The position numbers and the translations under genes are program-made. From positions 62,001 to 126,000 of IMG/VR virus record IMGVR_UViG_3300027963_000043: 64,000 nucleotides of DNA. One strand, given 5' to 3'. The notes beneath the pieces are model-generated. The model saw only the letters and a list, made by a program, of their open reading frames with translations, did not search any database and was not told the DNA's origin. This stretch comes from a virus. Within the stretch, counting starts at the first letter, position 1. Each line of letters starts with the position of its first letter. Positions 33,142 to 40,266 of the stretch are shown in pieces.

Positions 33142-33351
33142 TTATAAAGCTTTTAACAGTTTTTGGCAATCTTTTTTATAAACAAAATTAAACTTAATTC
33201 TTGATCCATTTATATCTGAAATTAATTGGGGTATAGCAATACATGGATACTGATCTGGCTTATCATAAATATTCTCATTAGAAATATTATAATACTTTAC
33301 GCATTTACTAGCGTAAACTGACCATCTGGCTTTATTTTTTATAATTTCCAT
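33142..33351 (-). CDS. Hypothetical small protein upstream of tmRNA
   Basis: A 69-residue protein that I do not recognise: lysine- and tyrosine-rich N-terminus (KNKARWSVYASKCVKYYNIS), then YPCIAIPQLISDINGSRIKF and a lysine-rich end. Its promoter (TTGCAC-N17-TATAAT, 8 nt before the ATG) overlaps the promoter of the structured RNA on the other strand. A tmRNA-side GTGTAAG lies just past its stop, so it and the tmRNA may form one leftward unit. Confidence 0.5.
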   Translation of the reverse strand: MEIIKNKARWSVYASKCVKYYNISNENIYDKPDQYPCIAIPQLISDINGSRIKFNFVYKKDCQKLLKAL

Positions 33352-33359
33352 TTCTACTT

Positions 33360-33388
33360 ATTATAAATAAAATTTGACAAAAGTGCAA
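33360..33388 (-). promoter_or_regulatory. Sigma70-like promoter, leftward, overlapping the ncRNA promoter
   Basis: Leftward TTGCAC (33388-33383), 17 bp, TATAAT (33365-33360), 8 nt to the ATG at 33351. It shares 15 bp with the rightward promoter, so RNA polymerase cannot sit on both at once. Confidence 0.65.
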
Positions 33389-33402
33389 ATTTAATATAAT
33401 AT
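33374..33402 (+). promoter_or_regulatory. Consensus sigma70 promoter for the structured RNA
   Basis: TTGACA (33374-33379), 17 bp, TAATAT (33397-33402). The start site would be near 33409. Unlike the other strong promoters here, no start codon follows; about 380 nt without an ORF come next. Confidence 0.75.
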
Positions 33403-33408
33403 AAATTA

Positions 33409-33705
33409 ACATAGTTCCCAATTAGAGCAGTTTGTTGATGTCAAACAATCAACTATCAATCCCTGAGATAGCAATGTCATAAGGGCTGACAACTATTAAA
33501 ACCTTCATTTGTACATAATATGGCTAAAGAAGGAAATGTAGCTATAGGCATCGCAGAATGTAGTGATCGAAGCTACCTCTGATCAATAAGTGCGATGGCC
33601 CTTTTACCGCTGAGATCGCGGTAAAATTTGGAGTCAAAAGAAAAGTTGGATTGATAATACTCAACTTCAGATATATAAAATCTGGAGGTAAAGCCCTTTT
33701 GGATA
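33409..33705 (+). ncRNA. Candidate structured non-coding RNA, family unknown
   Basis: This stretch has no ORF but many nested inverted repeats: a 9-bp hairpin TTTTACCGC/GCGGTAAAA (33602-33610 with 33618-33626, loop TGAGATC), GGCATCGCA with TGCGATGGCC (33547-33555 with 33591-33600), TATGGCTA with TAGCTATA (33519-33526 with 33539-33546), AAGTTG/CAACTT (33643-33648 with 33662-33667), CAGAT/ATCTG (33668-33672 with 33680-33684), GTTGAT/ATCAAC (33434-33439 with 33448-33453), CTATC/GATAG, and a long-range closing helix AAGGGCT/AGCCCTT (33481-33487 with 33692-33698). It has its own promoter, and the next gene has a separate promoter, so it is probably an independent RNA and not a leader. I see no RNase P, 6S, SRP or group I intron core. 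The 3' end is uncertain. Confidence 0.6.
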
Positions 33706-33772
33706 TCAAAGAAAAGTTAAATAATTCAGGAAACTATATTAATATCAAACTTAATTCTTATAGTATTTATTC

Positions 33773-33786
33773 GTGTAATTTATAAT
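33773..33786 (+). promoter_or_regulatory. GTGTAAT element and TATAAT box before the membrane coiled-coil gene
   Basis: GTGTAAT (33773-33779) is followed directly by TATAAT (33781-33786), then 7 nt to the ATG at 33794. No TTGACA-like box is found 16-18 bp upstream of either. Confidence 0.45.
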
Positions 33787-33793
33787 ACATATT

Positions 33794-34756
33794 ATGTTTA
33801 AATATATATTAGGATTATCTGCATTTATTTTAGCTTCGTGTGCTGCATTTTTTTCAATCAAAGGAATAGCTCTTCTTTTTGCGGCTAGCTTTTGGAGCGT
33901 TGGGATAATGGCTGGAAGCTTAGAGATAGCTAAATTAGTAACTGCAAGTTATCTATATAGATGCTGGTATTCAGTTCATGATTTATTGAAGAAATATATG
34001 TTATCTGCAACTATATTGCTTATGTGCATAACAAGTCTTGGTATATTTGGTTTTCTTTCTGATGCTTTTCAGCGTAATTTTTCTCAATACTCTTTAAATT
34101 TAAATAAAATACAAAGTTTAAAATCTCAACAAAATTTCTATATATCTCAAATAGATTTTAATAAAAATAAATTAAAAGATCTTATAGAATTACAAAAAAC
34201 ATATCAAACATCTTTGGATAATGCTGTAAAACAAGATGTTACTACAACTAAAACTACTAGCGGCGGATTTTTTAGTTCAGATAAAACTGAAAAAGTAACA
34301 GATATTAAATTAGTAGAAAGTAAAAATAAAATAGTTGAAGGATCTCAAAGCAATATTAATAATTTATTTTCTCAAATATCAACAGTAACTCTTGATCTTC
34401 AAAATCTAGAAAAACAAAGTTTAGATAATAACCAAGAAATAATGAAGCTTGAAAGCGATAATACCAAAGGTGAAATTGGCACATTTAAATTTGTAGCAGA
34501 TGCATTTGGATTAAAGATAGAAACTGCTGTTAGAATATTTATTATATTAATAGTTATAGTATTTGACCCATTAGCAGTATGTTTGGTTATAGCTTATAAT
34601 TCATTAAATAAACAACAAAATAATCAAGAAATAAAAGAGCAAAAAATAGAAAAAAACTTTCAAAATCCTATAGATAAATTAAATACAATATATAGAAATT
34701 TTAAAAGAGGCACTAAAAAACAACATAACTTAGAGCTAGCAGATCCTAATTTATAG
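33794..34756 (+). CDS. Conserved phage-type membrane protein with coiled coil
   Basis: A 320-residue protein. Three hydrophobic segments lie in the N-terminal 90 residues (about 3-22, 25-45, 68-92), then a long helical, coiled-coil region (about 100-225, many Gln, Asn and Leu), and a fourth membrane segment (about 243-270: IFIILIVIVFDPLAVCLVIA), ending in a basic cytoplasmic tail. The N-terminal pattern (CAAFFSIKGIALLFA, then LEIAKLVTASYLYRC, then ITSLGIFGFLSDAF) is familiar from T4-like marine phages, where the function is not known. The layout would suit an envelope-spanning sensor or inhibitor. It is followed by the Cys-rich paralogues in the same direction. Confidence 0.65.
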   Translation: MFKYILGLSAFILASCAAFFSIKGIALLFAASFWSVGIMAGSLEIAKLVTASYLYRCWYSVHDLLKKYMLSATILLMCITSLGIFGFLSDAFQRNFSQYSLNLNKIQSLKSQQNFYISQIDFNKNKLKDLIELQKTYQTSLDNAVKQDVTTTKTTSGGFFSSDKTEKVTDIKLVESKNKIVEGSQSNINNLFSQISTVTLDLQNLEKQSLDNNQEIMKLESDNTKGEIGTFKFVADAFGLKIETAVRIFIILIVIVFDPLAVCLVIAYNSLNKQQNNQEIKEQKIEKNFQNPIDKLNTIYRNFKRGTKKQHNLELADPNL

Positions 34757-34762
34757 AAAATA

Positions 34763-34769
34763 GTGTAAT
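34763..34769 (+). promoter_or_regulatory. GTGTAAT late-type element
   Basis: GTGTAAT, 7 nt before the ATG at 34777, in the context AGTGTAATATTTCTT. Nearly identical to the element before the next paralogue. Confidence 0.55.
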
Positions 34770-34776
34770 ATTTCTT

Positions 34777-36195
34777 ATGAGTAGCTGTCAAGAATGTACT
34801 GCATGTTATGATCCAGGAATAGAAATAGGATGGATAAATTCTAGTGTAGTAGCAGATGGTTTTTATATGGGTTTTGCTGCATATAAAGCAACACCAGAGA
34901 ACGCTAGAAAACGATGGGCAAATTATACTGAAAAAATAATTAGTTCAGCGCAAGGTCAATCGTATTGTTCGAGTACTTCAGAGGATGATGACTGTCCTGC
35001 TGATACCGACCCAACAACGCCAGGTACACTACCACACTATGCAATGATATATTCTTCAAATTCGCAATATCAAGGAAAACTTGAGTCAACAACTTCATTT
35101 TCAGATATTCAAAATTCAGATGGATCAGTATACACAGAAAAAAATTATAAATGGAAAGAAAGTGATTCATATAATGCTCAAAGTTTTCCTGGACCAGGAT
35201 CTTGCGATGGAAATGGTTGTACTGGTCCTTATGGAATAACTCAAATAGGCAATCCAAGTAGTAGTTATAGTAATAGTGGTTCAGTATCTTATAGAGAAGC
35301 ACCACAAAATACAAGTCCATGTAGTAGTTACTGGCCATATGAACAAAAAGGTTTAAATGTTAGCAAAAGTAATACTTCTCAAGAAAATAGTTATCAAGAT
35401 ATTCCAGACGAAGGTAAATATTGCGATGGATATACTACTAGTCAAACCTTAACAGATGAAAAAGCTAGTTTTAGTTCTCCATCAATTTGTAGTGGCCCAA
35501 ACACAAAGATTAACACGGATACAACTGAAAGTAGTGTTACAATTAGTTATAATACTAATACTTCTTCTAAGACACAAAGCTGTAGCGATTCTTATACATG
35601 TAGTGCTTCTATCTCTTATAGTCTTGAAAATCAATATGATGTATATGAAAAATCATTAACTCTTGCAAAAAATGCATCTGACATAAACATGCAATCTGAA
35701 TTAGGTGGACAGCATTTATGTAATGGATATGGTGGACCTAGATATGGTAACGATTGCGATTTTGGTGTTATTGGTAGCGTTCTTACTCATGTAAATTCAT
35801 TATTAACTGATGAAGAAACAGAACATTATAAATATTATGATATTTATGATGGTTGGGTATATCCATGCAGAATACAATATCAGAACAATAAACCTTATGT
35901 TCAAGTCGCTAAAGATGTTTTTGATAGAGTAGAATCATTTGATATTAAACTATATTTTTATGTTCTTTTAACTGATATAAATCCATGTAATGGTGGAGAA
36001 GAGGGTGAGGATTACGTATCAGTTAAAGAAACGACCATTTCATGTAGCAAAGGAAGTGCATGGAAAACAACTGGAGACCATTACTATTTCTTAGGAGAAG
36101 CACTTACAAGTGATGATACAATGCCTTCTGGAGAGACTCATTATAAAGAGACAAATGTTTGTTATGTTGTAGAAACAATGAATTTTAAAGCTTAA
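34777..36195 (+). CDS. Cys-rich tandem paralogue 1, putative virion or host-contact protein
   Basis: A 472-residue protein I do not recognise. The N-terminus MSSCQECTACYDPGIEIG holds a C-x-x-C-x-x-C cluster, followed by FYMGFAAYKATPENARKR. The middle is Ser/Thr/Tyr/Asn-rich, with repeated motifs of short strands and C-x-G turns, as in phage fibre or adhesin proteins. The C-terminal third (from about 290) is better ordered: VYEKSLTLAKNASDINMQSE, a GYGGPRYG turn and VAKDVFDRVESFDIKLYFYV. It is followed 20 nt later by a paralogue sharing most of these blocks. A GTGTAAT element is 7 nt upstream of the ATG. Confidence 0.6.
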   Translation: MSSCQECTACYDPGIEIGWINSSVVADGFYMGFAAYKATPENARKRWANYTEKIISSAQGQSYCSSTSEDDDCPADTDPTTPGTLPHYAMIYSSNSQYQGKLESTTSFSDIQNSDGSVYTEKNYKWKESDSYNAQSFPGPGSCDGNGCTGPYGITQIGNPSSSYSNSGSVSYREAPQNTSPCSSYWPYEQKGLNVSKSNTSQENSYQDIPDEGKYCDGYTTSQTLTDEKASFSSPSICSGPNTKINTDTTESSVTISYNTNTSSKTQSCSDSYTCSASISYSLENQYDVYEKSLTLAKNASDINMQSELGGQHLCNGYGGPRYGNDCDFGVIGSVLTHVNSLLTDEETEHYKYYDIYDGWVYPCRIQYQNNKPYVQVAKDVFDRVESFDIKLYFYVLLTDINPCNGGEEGEDYVSVKETTISCSKGSAWKTTGDHYYFLGEALTSDDTMPSGETHYKETNVCYVVETMNFKA

Positions 36196-36201
36196 ATTTT
36201 A

Positions 36202-36208
36202 GTGTAAA
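36202..36208 (+). promoter_or_regulatory. GTGTAAA late-type element
   Basis: GTGTAAA, 7 nt before the ATG at 36216, context AGTGTAAAATTTCTT. The near identity with the copy at 34763 suggests the promoter was duplicated along with the gene. Confidence 0.55.
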
Positions 36209-36215
36209 ATTTCTT

Positions 36216-37676
36216 ATGAGCAGTTGTCAAGAATGTACAGCGTGTTATGATCCAGGAATAGAAATAGGATTTATAAATTCTGATATACTTGCAAATGGTT
36301 TTTATATGGGTTTTGCTGCATATAAATCAACACCAGAAAATGTTAGAAAACGATATACAACTTATAATAGTAAAATACAAAGTGAATCTCAATATCAAGA
36401 AAATAGATCATCTTTTAATGGATGTGGAGGTTGTCCACAAGGAGGAAGAAGACCAATGATAAGTAATGGTAATTCAAATTATAATGCAACTCTTGAAGCA
36501 AAGACCATATATAGTGCCGTACAAGAATCAGATGGAGCAGTATACATAGAAAAGAGTTATTCATGGGAAGAAAATGATCAAAGTCAATCTGGAGGTTTTC
36601 CTGGAGGTGGAAGTTGCGTTGGTAATGATTGTACTGGTCCTTACGCAGTTTCTAGTATTGGTAATCCTAGTAGTAACAGCAGCAATAGTGGATCAATATC
36701 TTATAGAGAAGTACCAAAAACTAGTGGACCATGTCTTGGTTTTTGGGATGTTAATCCGTACAAAAGAGTAGGTGAGAAAGTTAAAAAAAGTAATACTTCT
36801 CAAGAAAATAGTTATCAAGATATTCCAGAAGAAGACAGATACTGCGAACCAGTAAAAACAACTAAAATTTTATCAGATGAATTTGCCAAGTTTAGTTATC
36901 CTGCTGTTTGTAGTGGTCCAAACGTAAAAACATCAACAACAACTGATGAAACTAATGTAACAATTAGTTATAAAGAGAATGCTATTGTTTCAAGAAGTGC
37001 CGCAGCTGGATGCACAGATCGCTATGGCCGCGATATACCAGGTAGTTATACTTCCTCTTTTAATTCATCATATTCATGTAACGCTTCTAATATTTCAAGT
37101 GTTGAAAATGAATATGATGTATATGAAAAATCATTATATTTTGCAACAATTGCGTCTGCTATAAATATGGAATCTGAATTAAAAGGAAAGCCTTTATGCG
37201 GAGGATATGGTGGACCTAGATATGGTGATACGGATTATAACGGTATCATAAGTGGTCCTCTTACACATATAAATTCATTATTAACTGACGAAGAAATGGA
37301 TCATTATAAATATTACGATATTTATGATGGTTGGCAATACCCATACAGAATACAGTATCAAAATAAATACTTTTATATTCAAGTTGCTAAAGATGTTTTT
37401 GATAGAATAGAATCTTTTGTTATAAAAATTTATTTTTATGTTCTTTTAACAAATGGTATAAATCCATGTAATGGCGGAGAAGTAGACGAAGATTACATAT
37501 CAATTAAAGAGACATCAATTTCATGTGATGTATCAAACATATGGAGAACAACCGAAGACCATAACTATTTCTTAGGACAACCACTTACAAGTGATGATGC
37601 AATTCCTACTGGAGACACTCATTATAAAAATACAGATATTTGTTACGTTATAGAAACAATAAATTTTAAAGCTTAA
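36216..37676 (+). CDS. Cys-rich tandem paralogue 2, putative virion or host-contact protein
   Basis: A 486-residue protein that is a diverged copy of the upstream gene. Blocks shared almost exactly are the N-terminus (MSSCQECTACYDPGIEIG), FYMGFAAYK, SNTSQENSYQDIP near residue 190, YDVYEKSL, the GGYGGPRYG turn, LTDEE...HYKYYDIYDGW and the C-terminal segment with VAKDVFDR. The Ser/Gly/Cys-rich regions between these blocks have diverged most and differ in length, the pattern expected of surface-exposed, receptor- or antibody-like variable segments. Its stop overlaps the stop of the convergent leftward gene within TTAA. Confidence 0.6.
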   Translation: MSSCQECTACYDPGIEIGFINSDILANGFYMGFAAYKSTPENVRKRYTTYNSKIQSESQYQENRSSFNGCGGCPQGGRRPMISNGNSNYNATLEAKTIYSAVQESDGAVYIEKSYSWEENDQSQSGGFPGGGSCVGNDCTGPYAVSSIGNPSSNSSNSGSISYREVPKTSGPCLGFWDVNPYKRVGEKVKKSNTSQENSYQDIPEEDRYCEPVKTTKILSDEFAKFSYPAVCSGPNVKTSTTTDETNVTISYKENAIVSRSAAAGCTDRYGRDIPGSYTSSFNSSYSCNASNISSVENEYDVYEKSLYFATIASAINMESELKGKPLCGGYGGPRYGDTDYNGIISGPLTHINSLLTDEEMDHYKYYDIYDGWQYPYRIQYQNKYFYIQVAKDVFDRIESFVIKIYFYVLLTNGINPCNGGEVDEDYISIKETSISCDVSNIWRTTEDHNYFLGQPLTSDDAIPTGDTHYKNTDICYVIETINFKA

Positions 37677-37864
37677 CGTTTTATTATTTTAAAATTTTTA
37701 TTTGTACTATCTATTTGACGCACATAATTTTTAGCTTTAGTCAAACCCTCTGGAGAATTATGAAAAACTCCATGAAGAAAATTATCTGATTTACTAATCA
37801 CAGCGTAATACTTATTAGTCTTTTTTTGTTTCTGTTTCTGTTTTTTTATTATTTGCTTTTTCAT
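37673..37864 (-). CDS. Hypothetical small basic protein
   Basis: A 63-residue protein with a Lys/Gln-rich N-terminus (KKQIIKKQKQKQKKTNKYYA) and a second half with a strand-helix pattern (YAVISKSDNFLHGVFHNSPE). It begins inside the end of the SEC-C gene (50 nt overlap, other frame), so it could be translationally coupled. Function unknown. Confidence 0.45.
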   Translation of the reverse strand: MKKQIIKKQKQKQKKTNKYYAVISKSDNFLHGVFHNSPEGLTKAKNYVRQIDSTNKNFKIIKR

Positions 37865-38075
37865 TTGCCGCCTTAATTAAGAAATCTTTTAGAGAATCTC
37901 TAGCTTTTTCACAGAAATCTTGATTTAATTGACCACAACAATTTTTAAATTTTTTACCAGTACTAGGACAAATAGAATTTCTTGGTATTTTTGGATATAT
38001 TCTAACTATTGGGCTAAATTCAGTTGCTCTAGCGTATTCAATTGAAGTTAATTTATCTATATTTTCTTTATTCAT
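37815..38075 (-). CDS. SEC-C zinc-motif protein
   Basis: An 86-residue protein. PRNSICPSTGKKFKNCCG (about residues 32-49) is a SEC-C motif (C-P-x-G-x-x-x-K-x-x-x-C-C), the small zinc-binding unit first seen at the C-terminus of SecA and later in many small proteins. The rest is helical, and the C-terminus is Lys/Thr/Glu-rich. SEC-C domains bind protein or nucleic-acid partners; the target here is unknown. A TTGATT-N17-TATAAT promoter sits 6 nt before the ATG. Confidence 0.75.
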   Translation of the reverse strand: MNKENIDKLTSIEYARATEFSPIVRIYPKIPRNSICPSTGKKFKNCCGQLNQDFCEKARDSLKDFLIKAANEKANNKKTETETKKD

Positions 38076-38081
38076 TTTTAT

Positions 38082-38110
38082 ATTATAATGTATTTATTAG
38101 AATAAATCAA
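38082..38110 (-). promoter_or_regulatory. Sigma70-like promoter for a leaderless SEC-C gene mRNA
   Basis: Leftward TTGATT (38110-38105), 17 bp, consensus TATAAT (38087-38082), 6 nt to the ATG at 38075. The -35 box ends right at the stop of the GMP-reductase-like gene. Confidence 0.8.
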
Positions 38111-39220
38111 TTATTTTCCATGAGCAAATCCCTCGTACATGCTATTTGGACTATTTCTAACTGCTTGTATTGTATTATTCCATAACCCCCCTCGCATATC
38201 TTGTAGATTTCTGAACCCAAGATAACTCATAGAGCTTCTTAAACCATTAGTGAAATCATAAACAATATCTTCAATAGATTTGTTCTCAATAATTGGAATT
38301 AAAGTATTATCTCCTTCTACGAATAAATTCTTTTTAGTTCCATCATATAAATCGTAATCTTCAACAACATCTTGACTAGCCATTCCTCTATATTTGGCAA
38401 ATCTTTTACCATCAATTTCAATGATATTCTCATCATCAACAACATCAGATAGTCCAGCGAAAATTCTTCCACAAATAACAGCATCACATCCACTAGCAAT
38501 AGCTTTAACTAAATCTTTTGGATATCGTATACCACCATCAGCAAGAATACTAGGTCTATGAGATGGATTTGGTTTATCTTGTTTAAATAAATCAACTTGA
38601 GAAAGCTCCCAGTTTCTTACAGCTTTCCAAGCATAATAGTTTCCAGTTAAACTTGGACATCCAATTCCAGTTTTCACTTGAGTTAAACACATCGAACCTG
38701 GACCAATTAAATGTCTAAATCCATCTGCTTTAAGATTAGCAAGTCTATAAACACTTTCTTTAGTTAAAGTATTTCCAACAATAACATCTTGAGAAAATCC
38801 AGCTGTCTTATACCATCTAAGAAAATCTTCTACATTTTTAGCCAAACCATTTGCTGTATCTAAAAAATAAACATTAGTAAAAGTACTAGTAGCTCTAATT
38901 CTTTCTTCTGCATCCTTTAAACCAATAGCAGTAATACAAAAATCACTTTCATCTTTAATAATTTTAGCTTTAGATCTTTGATCATCAACAGACATAAATC
39001 TATGCAATACTCCAGCTGCTCCAAGTTTATTCATTTTAATGCAAGATTTAACTGATGATACAGTATCCATCGGAGAAAGAATAATTGGAATTTTGATATT
39101 GCAATTTCTTGAAATTTTAGTAGTTGTATCTACTTCTTTTCTGGAAGTGATATCTGAAAAATTTGGGAGTAACGAAATATCATCGTAACTTAAGGCTTCT
39201 TTAAATTCTTGTTTTTGCAT
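38111..39220 (-). CDS. IMP dehydrogenase/GMP reductase family enzyme, GMP-reductase-like
   Basis: A 369-residue TIM-barrel protein without CBS domains. LSYDDISLLPNFSDI at the start, IPIILSPMDTVSS (about residues 48-60), and the catalytic loop GPGSMCLTQVKTGIGCPSLT (about 173-192) with the active Cys. The loop wording K-T-G-x-G-x-P follows GMP reductase more than IMP dehydrogenase. ILADGGIRYPKDLVKAIASG and the flap MASQDVVEDYDLYDG follow. GMP reductase makes IMP from GMP with NADPH; IMP dehydrogenase makes XMP from IMP. With the PurA-like gene at 47016, the GMP-reductase direction would shift purines from G to A. Confidence 0.8.
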   Translation of the reverse strand: MQKQEFKEALSYDDISLLPNFSDITSRKEVDTTTKISRNCNIKIPIILSPMDTVSSVKSCIKMNKLGAAGVLHRFMSVDDQRSKAKIIKDESDFCITAIGLKDAEERIRATSTFTNVYFLDTANGLAKNVEDFLRWYKTAGFSQDVIVGNTLTKESVYRLANLKADGFRHLIGPGSMCLTQVKTGIGCPSLTGNYYAWKAVRNWELSQVDLFKQDKPNPSHRPSILADGGIRYPKDLVKAIASGCDAVICGRIFAGLSDVVDDENIIEIDGKRFAKYRGMASQDVVEDYDLYDGTKKNLFVEGDNTLIPIIENKSIEDIVYDFTNGLRSSMSYLGFRNLQDMRGGLWNNTIQAVRNSPNSMYEGFAHGK

Positions 39221-39226
39221 TTATTT

Positions 39227-39255
39227 ATACTAAACCATTCTTTGCAAACAATCAA
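39227..39255 (-). promoter_or_regulatory. Sigma70-like promoter for leaderless GMP-reductase-like mRNA
   Basis: Leftward TTGATT (39255-39250), 17 bp, TAGTAT (39232-39227), 6 nt to the ATG at 39220. Confidence 0.65.
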
Positions 39256-39263
39256 GAAAATAA

Positions 39264-39292
39264 TTGACTTTAAATTAAAAAACATTTAAGAT
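39264..39292 (+). promoter_or_regulatory. Sigma70-like promoter ahead of a micro-ORF and dCMP deaminase
   Basis: TTGACT (39264-39269), 17 bp, TAAGAT (39287-39292), 8 nt to an ATG at 39301. It runs divergently from the promoter at 39227-39255. Confidence 0.65.
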
Positions 39293-39300
39293 ATGATCTT

Positions 39301-39366
39301 ATGCTACAAACATTTATATGCATTATAATAGGAATTGCAATAGCTTTAAAATGGCATTATTTTTAA
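39301..39366 (+). CDS. 21-residue single-membrane-helix micropeptide
   Basis: Reads MLQTFICIIIGIAIALKWHY plus one more Phe, then TAA. Residues about 4-16 are an uninterrupted hydrophobic helix followed by K-W-H-Y, typical of very small membrane peptides. It is placed exactly where leaderless genes begin in this window (8 nt past a -10 box) and its stop is one base before the dCMP deaminase ATG, so it could also be a leader peptide for that gene. Confidence 0.45.
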   Translation: MLQTFICIIIGIAIALKWHYF

Positions 39367-39367
39367 A

Positions 39368-39781
39368 ATGAATAATAGAATATCATTTATACAAGTTGCA
39401 ATTGAAACAGCTAAAATATGGTCAAGTAGATCAGAAGATCCATATAAAAAAGTTGGAGTATGTATTTTAAATAAAGATGGCAGAGTATTATCCGTTGGAT
39501 ATAATGGTTTATTGTCTAAATTTAATATTAACGAAGATTTCTTTAGTGATAGAGATAATAGAAGAAAATATATGATTCATGCAGAAATTAACGCTTTATC
39601 TTTGGTTAAAAGAGGAGATCAACCACATTTACTAGCTTCTACTTTATTGCCTTGCTCAAATTGTGCTACTAATATTGTTGCATATGGAGTTAAAAGTGTG
39701 GTATACTCAGAAGAATATGAGAAGGATTCTACAGCTAAAGAAATATTTAAGTTTTACAATATAGAATTAATTAAAATATGA
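39368..39781 (+). CDS. dCMP deaminase
   Basis: A 137-residue protein. HAEINALSLV (H-A-E, about residues 75-84) and LLPCSNCATNIVAYGVKSVV (P-C-x-x-C, about 97-116) are the zinc and catalytic motifs of the deoxycytidylate deaminase family. It makes dUMP, the substrate of the ThyX encoded at 13571-14227. SRSEDPYKKVGVCI near the start is typical of the phage enzymes. The stop overlaps the ATG of the next gene (ATGA). Confidence 0.88.
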   Translation: MNNRISFIQVAIETAKIWSSRSEDPYKKVGVCILNKDGRVLSVGYNGLLSKFNINEDFFSDRDNRRKYMIHAEINALSLVKRGDQPHLLASTLLPCSNCATNIVAYGVKSVVYSEEYEKDSTAKEIFKFYNIELIKI

Positions 39782-40263
39782 AATATATAATACTATTATC
39801 ATTTATAGCTAATCTTGCAATAGCACAATCGGGAGTGGTATACGAAACCTATAAAACAAGAGGTGGTGGAACAAATGAGTCTCATGGAACAATTTTCAAT
39901 AAACCATTTCAAGAATATAATTATGTTAAAACTGCTAGAGGAATAGAAGTATATCAAACATATAAAACTGGCGGTGGGAACGGAACTAATCAATCTCATG
40001 GAACTATATTTTCTAAACCATTTCCAGAGTATTATATAGTTAATAATAAAATGTATAGAACATATAAAACTGATTACAAATCTACTAATCAGTCTCGTGG
40101 TACAATATTCGCCCAACCATTTGAGGCAAAGAATATTGACCCCAATGTAGATACTAAAGCTTTAAAAGAAAACATACAAACTCAAGTCCGAACTCAACAA
40201 ATTCGCACTGGACAAGATTATCCAAAATATGACGGAACTGGAGATATATCTTATGGAGAATAA
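39778..40263 (+). CDS. Exported protein with three 40-residue repeats
   Basis: A 161-residue protein. MKYIILLSFIANLAIAQS is a signal peptide with a likely cut after AIA or AQS. Then three repeats follow at about residues 22-57, 60-92 and 96-122, each built as Y-x-T-Y-K-T, a Gly/Asn-rich turn, T-N-x-S-x-G-T-I-F-x-x-P-F. The end is basic/polar (TQVRTQQIRTGQDYPKYDGTGD) without repeats. No enzyme motif is seen. Such small repeated export products can be periplasmic or host-surface factors. It sits between dCMP deaminase and dNMP kinase with overlapping or adjacent ends. Confidence 0.55.
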   Translation: MKYIILLSFIANLAIAQSGVVYETYKTRGGGTNESHGTIFNKPFQEYNYVKTARGIEVYQTYKTGGGNGTNQSHGTIFSKPFPEYYIVNNKMYRTYKTDYKSTNQSRGTIFAQPFEAKNIDPNVDTKALKENIQTQVRTQQIRTGQDYPKYDGTGDISYGE

Positions 40264-40266
40264 CAA

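Noticed and set aside
33409-33705. Retron, group I intron, RNase P RNA or riboswitch
   Set aside because: No reverse transcriptase is adjacent, no intron core or RNase P conserved bases are visible, and the next gene has its own start-proximal promoter, which argues against a leader riboswitch.
34777-37676. The two Cys-rich genes as one gene split by an error
   Set aside because: Each has its own N-terminal CxxCxxC start, promoter and full C-terminus, so it is a duplication.
39799-40116. Leftward 105-codon ORF opposite the exported repeat protein
   Set aside because: It is the antisense shadow of the repeats, with no ribosome site or promoter of its own.
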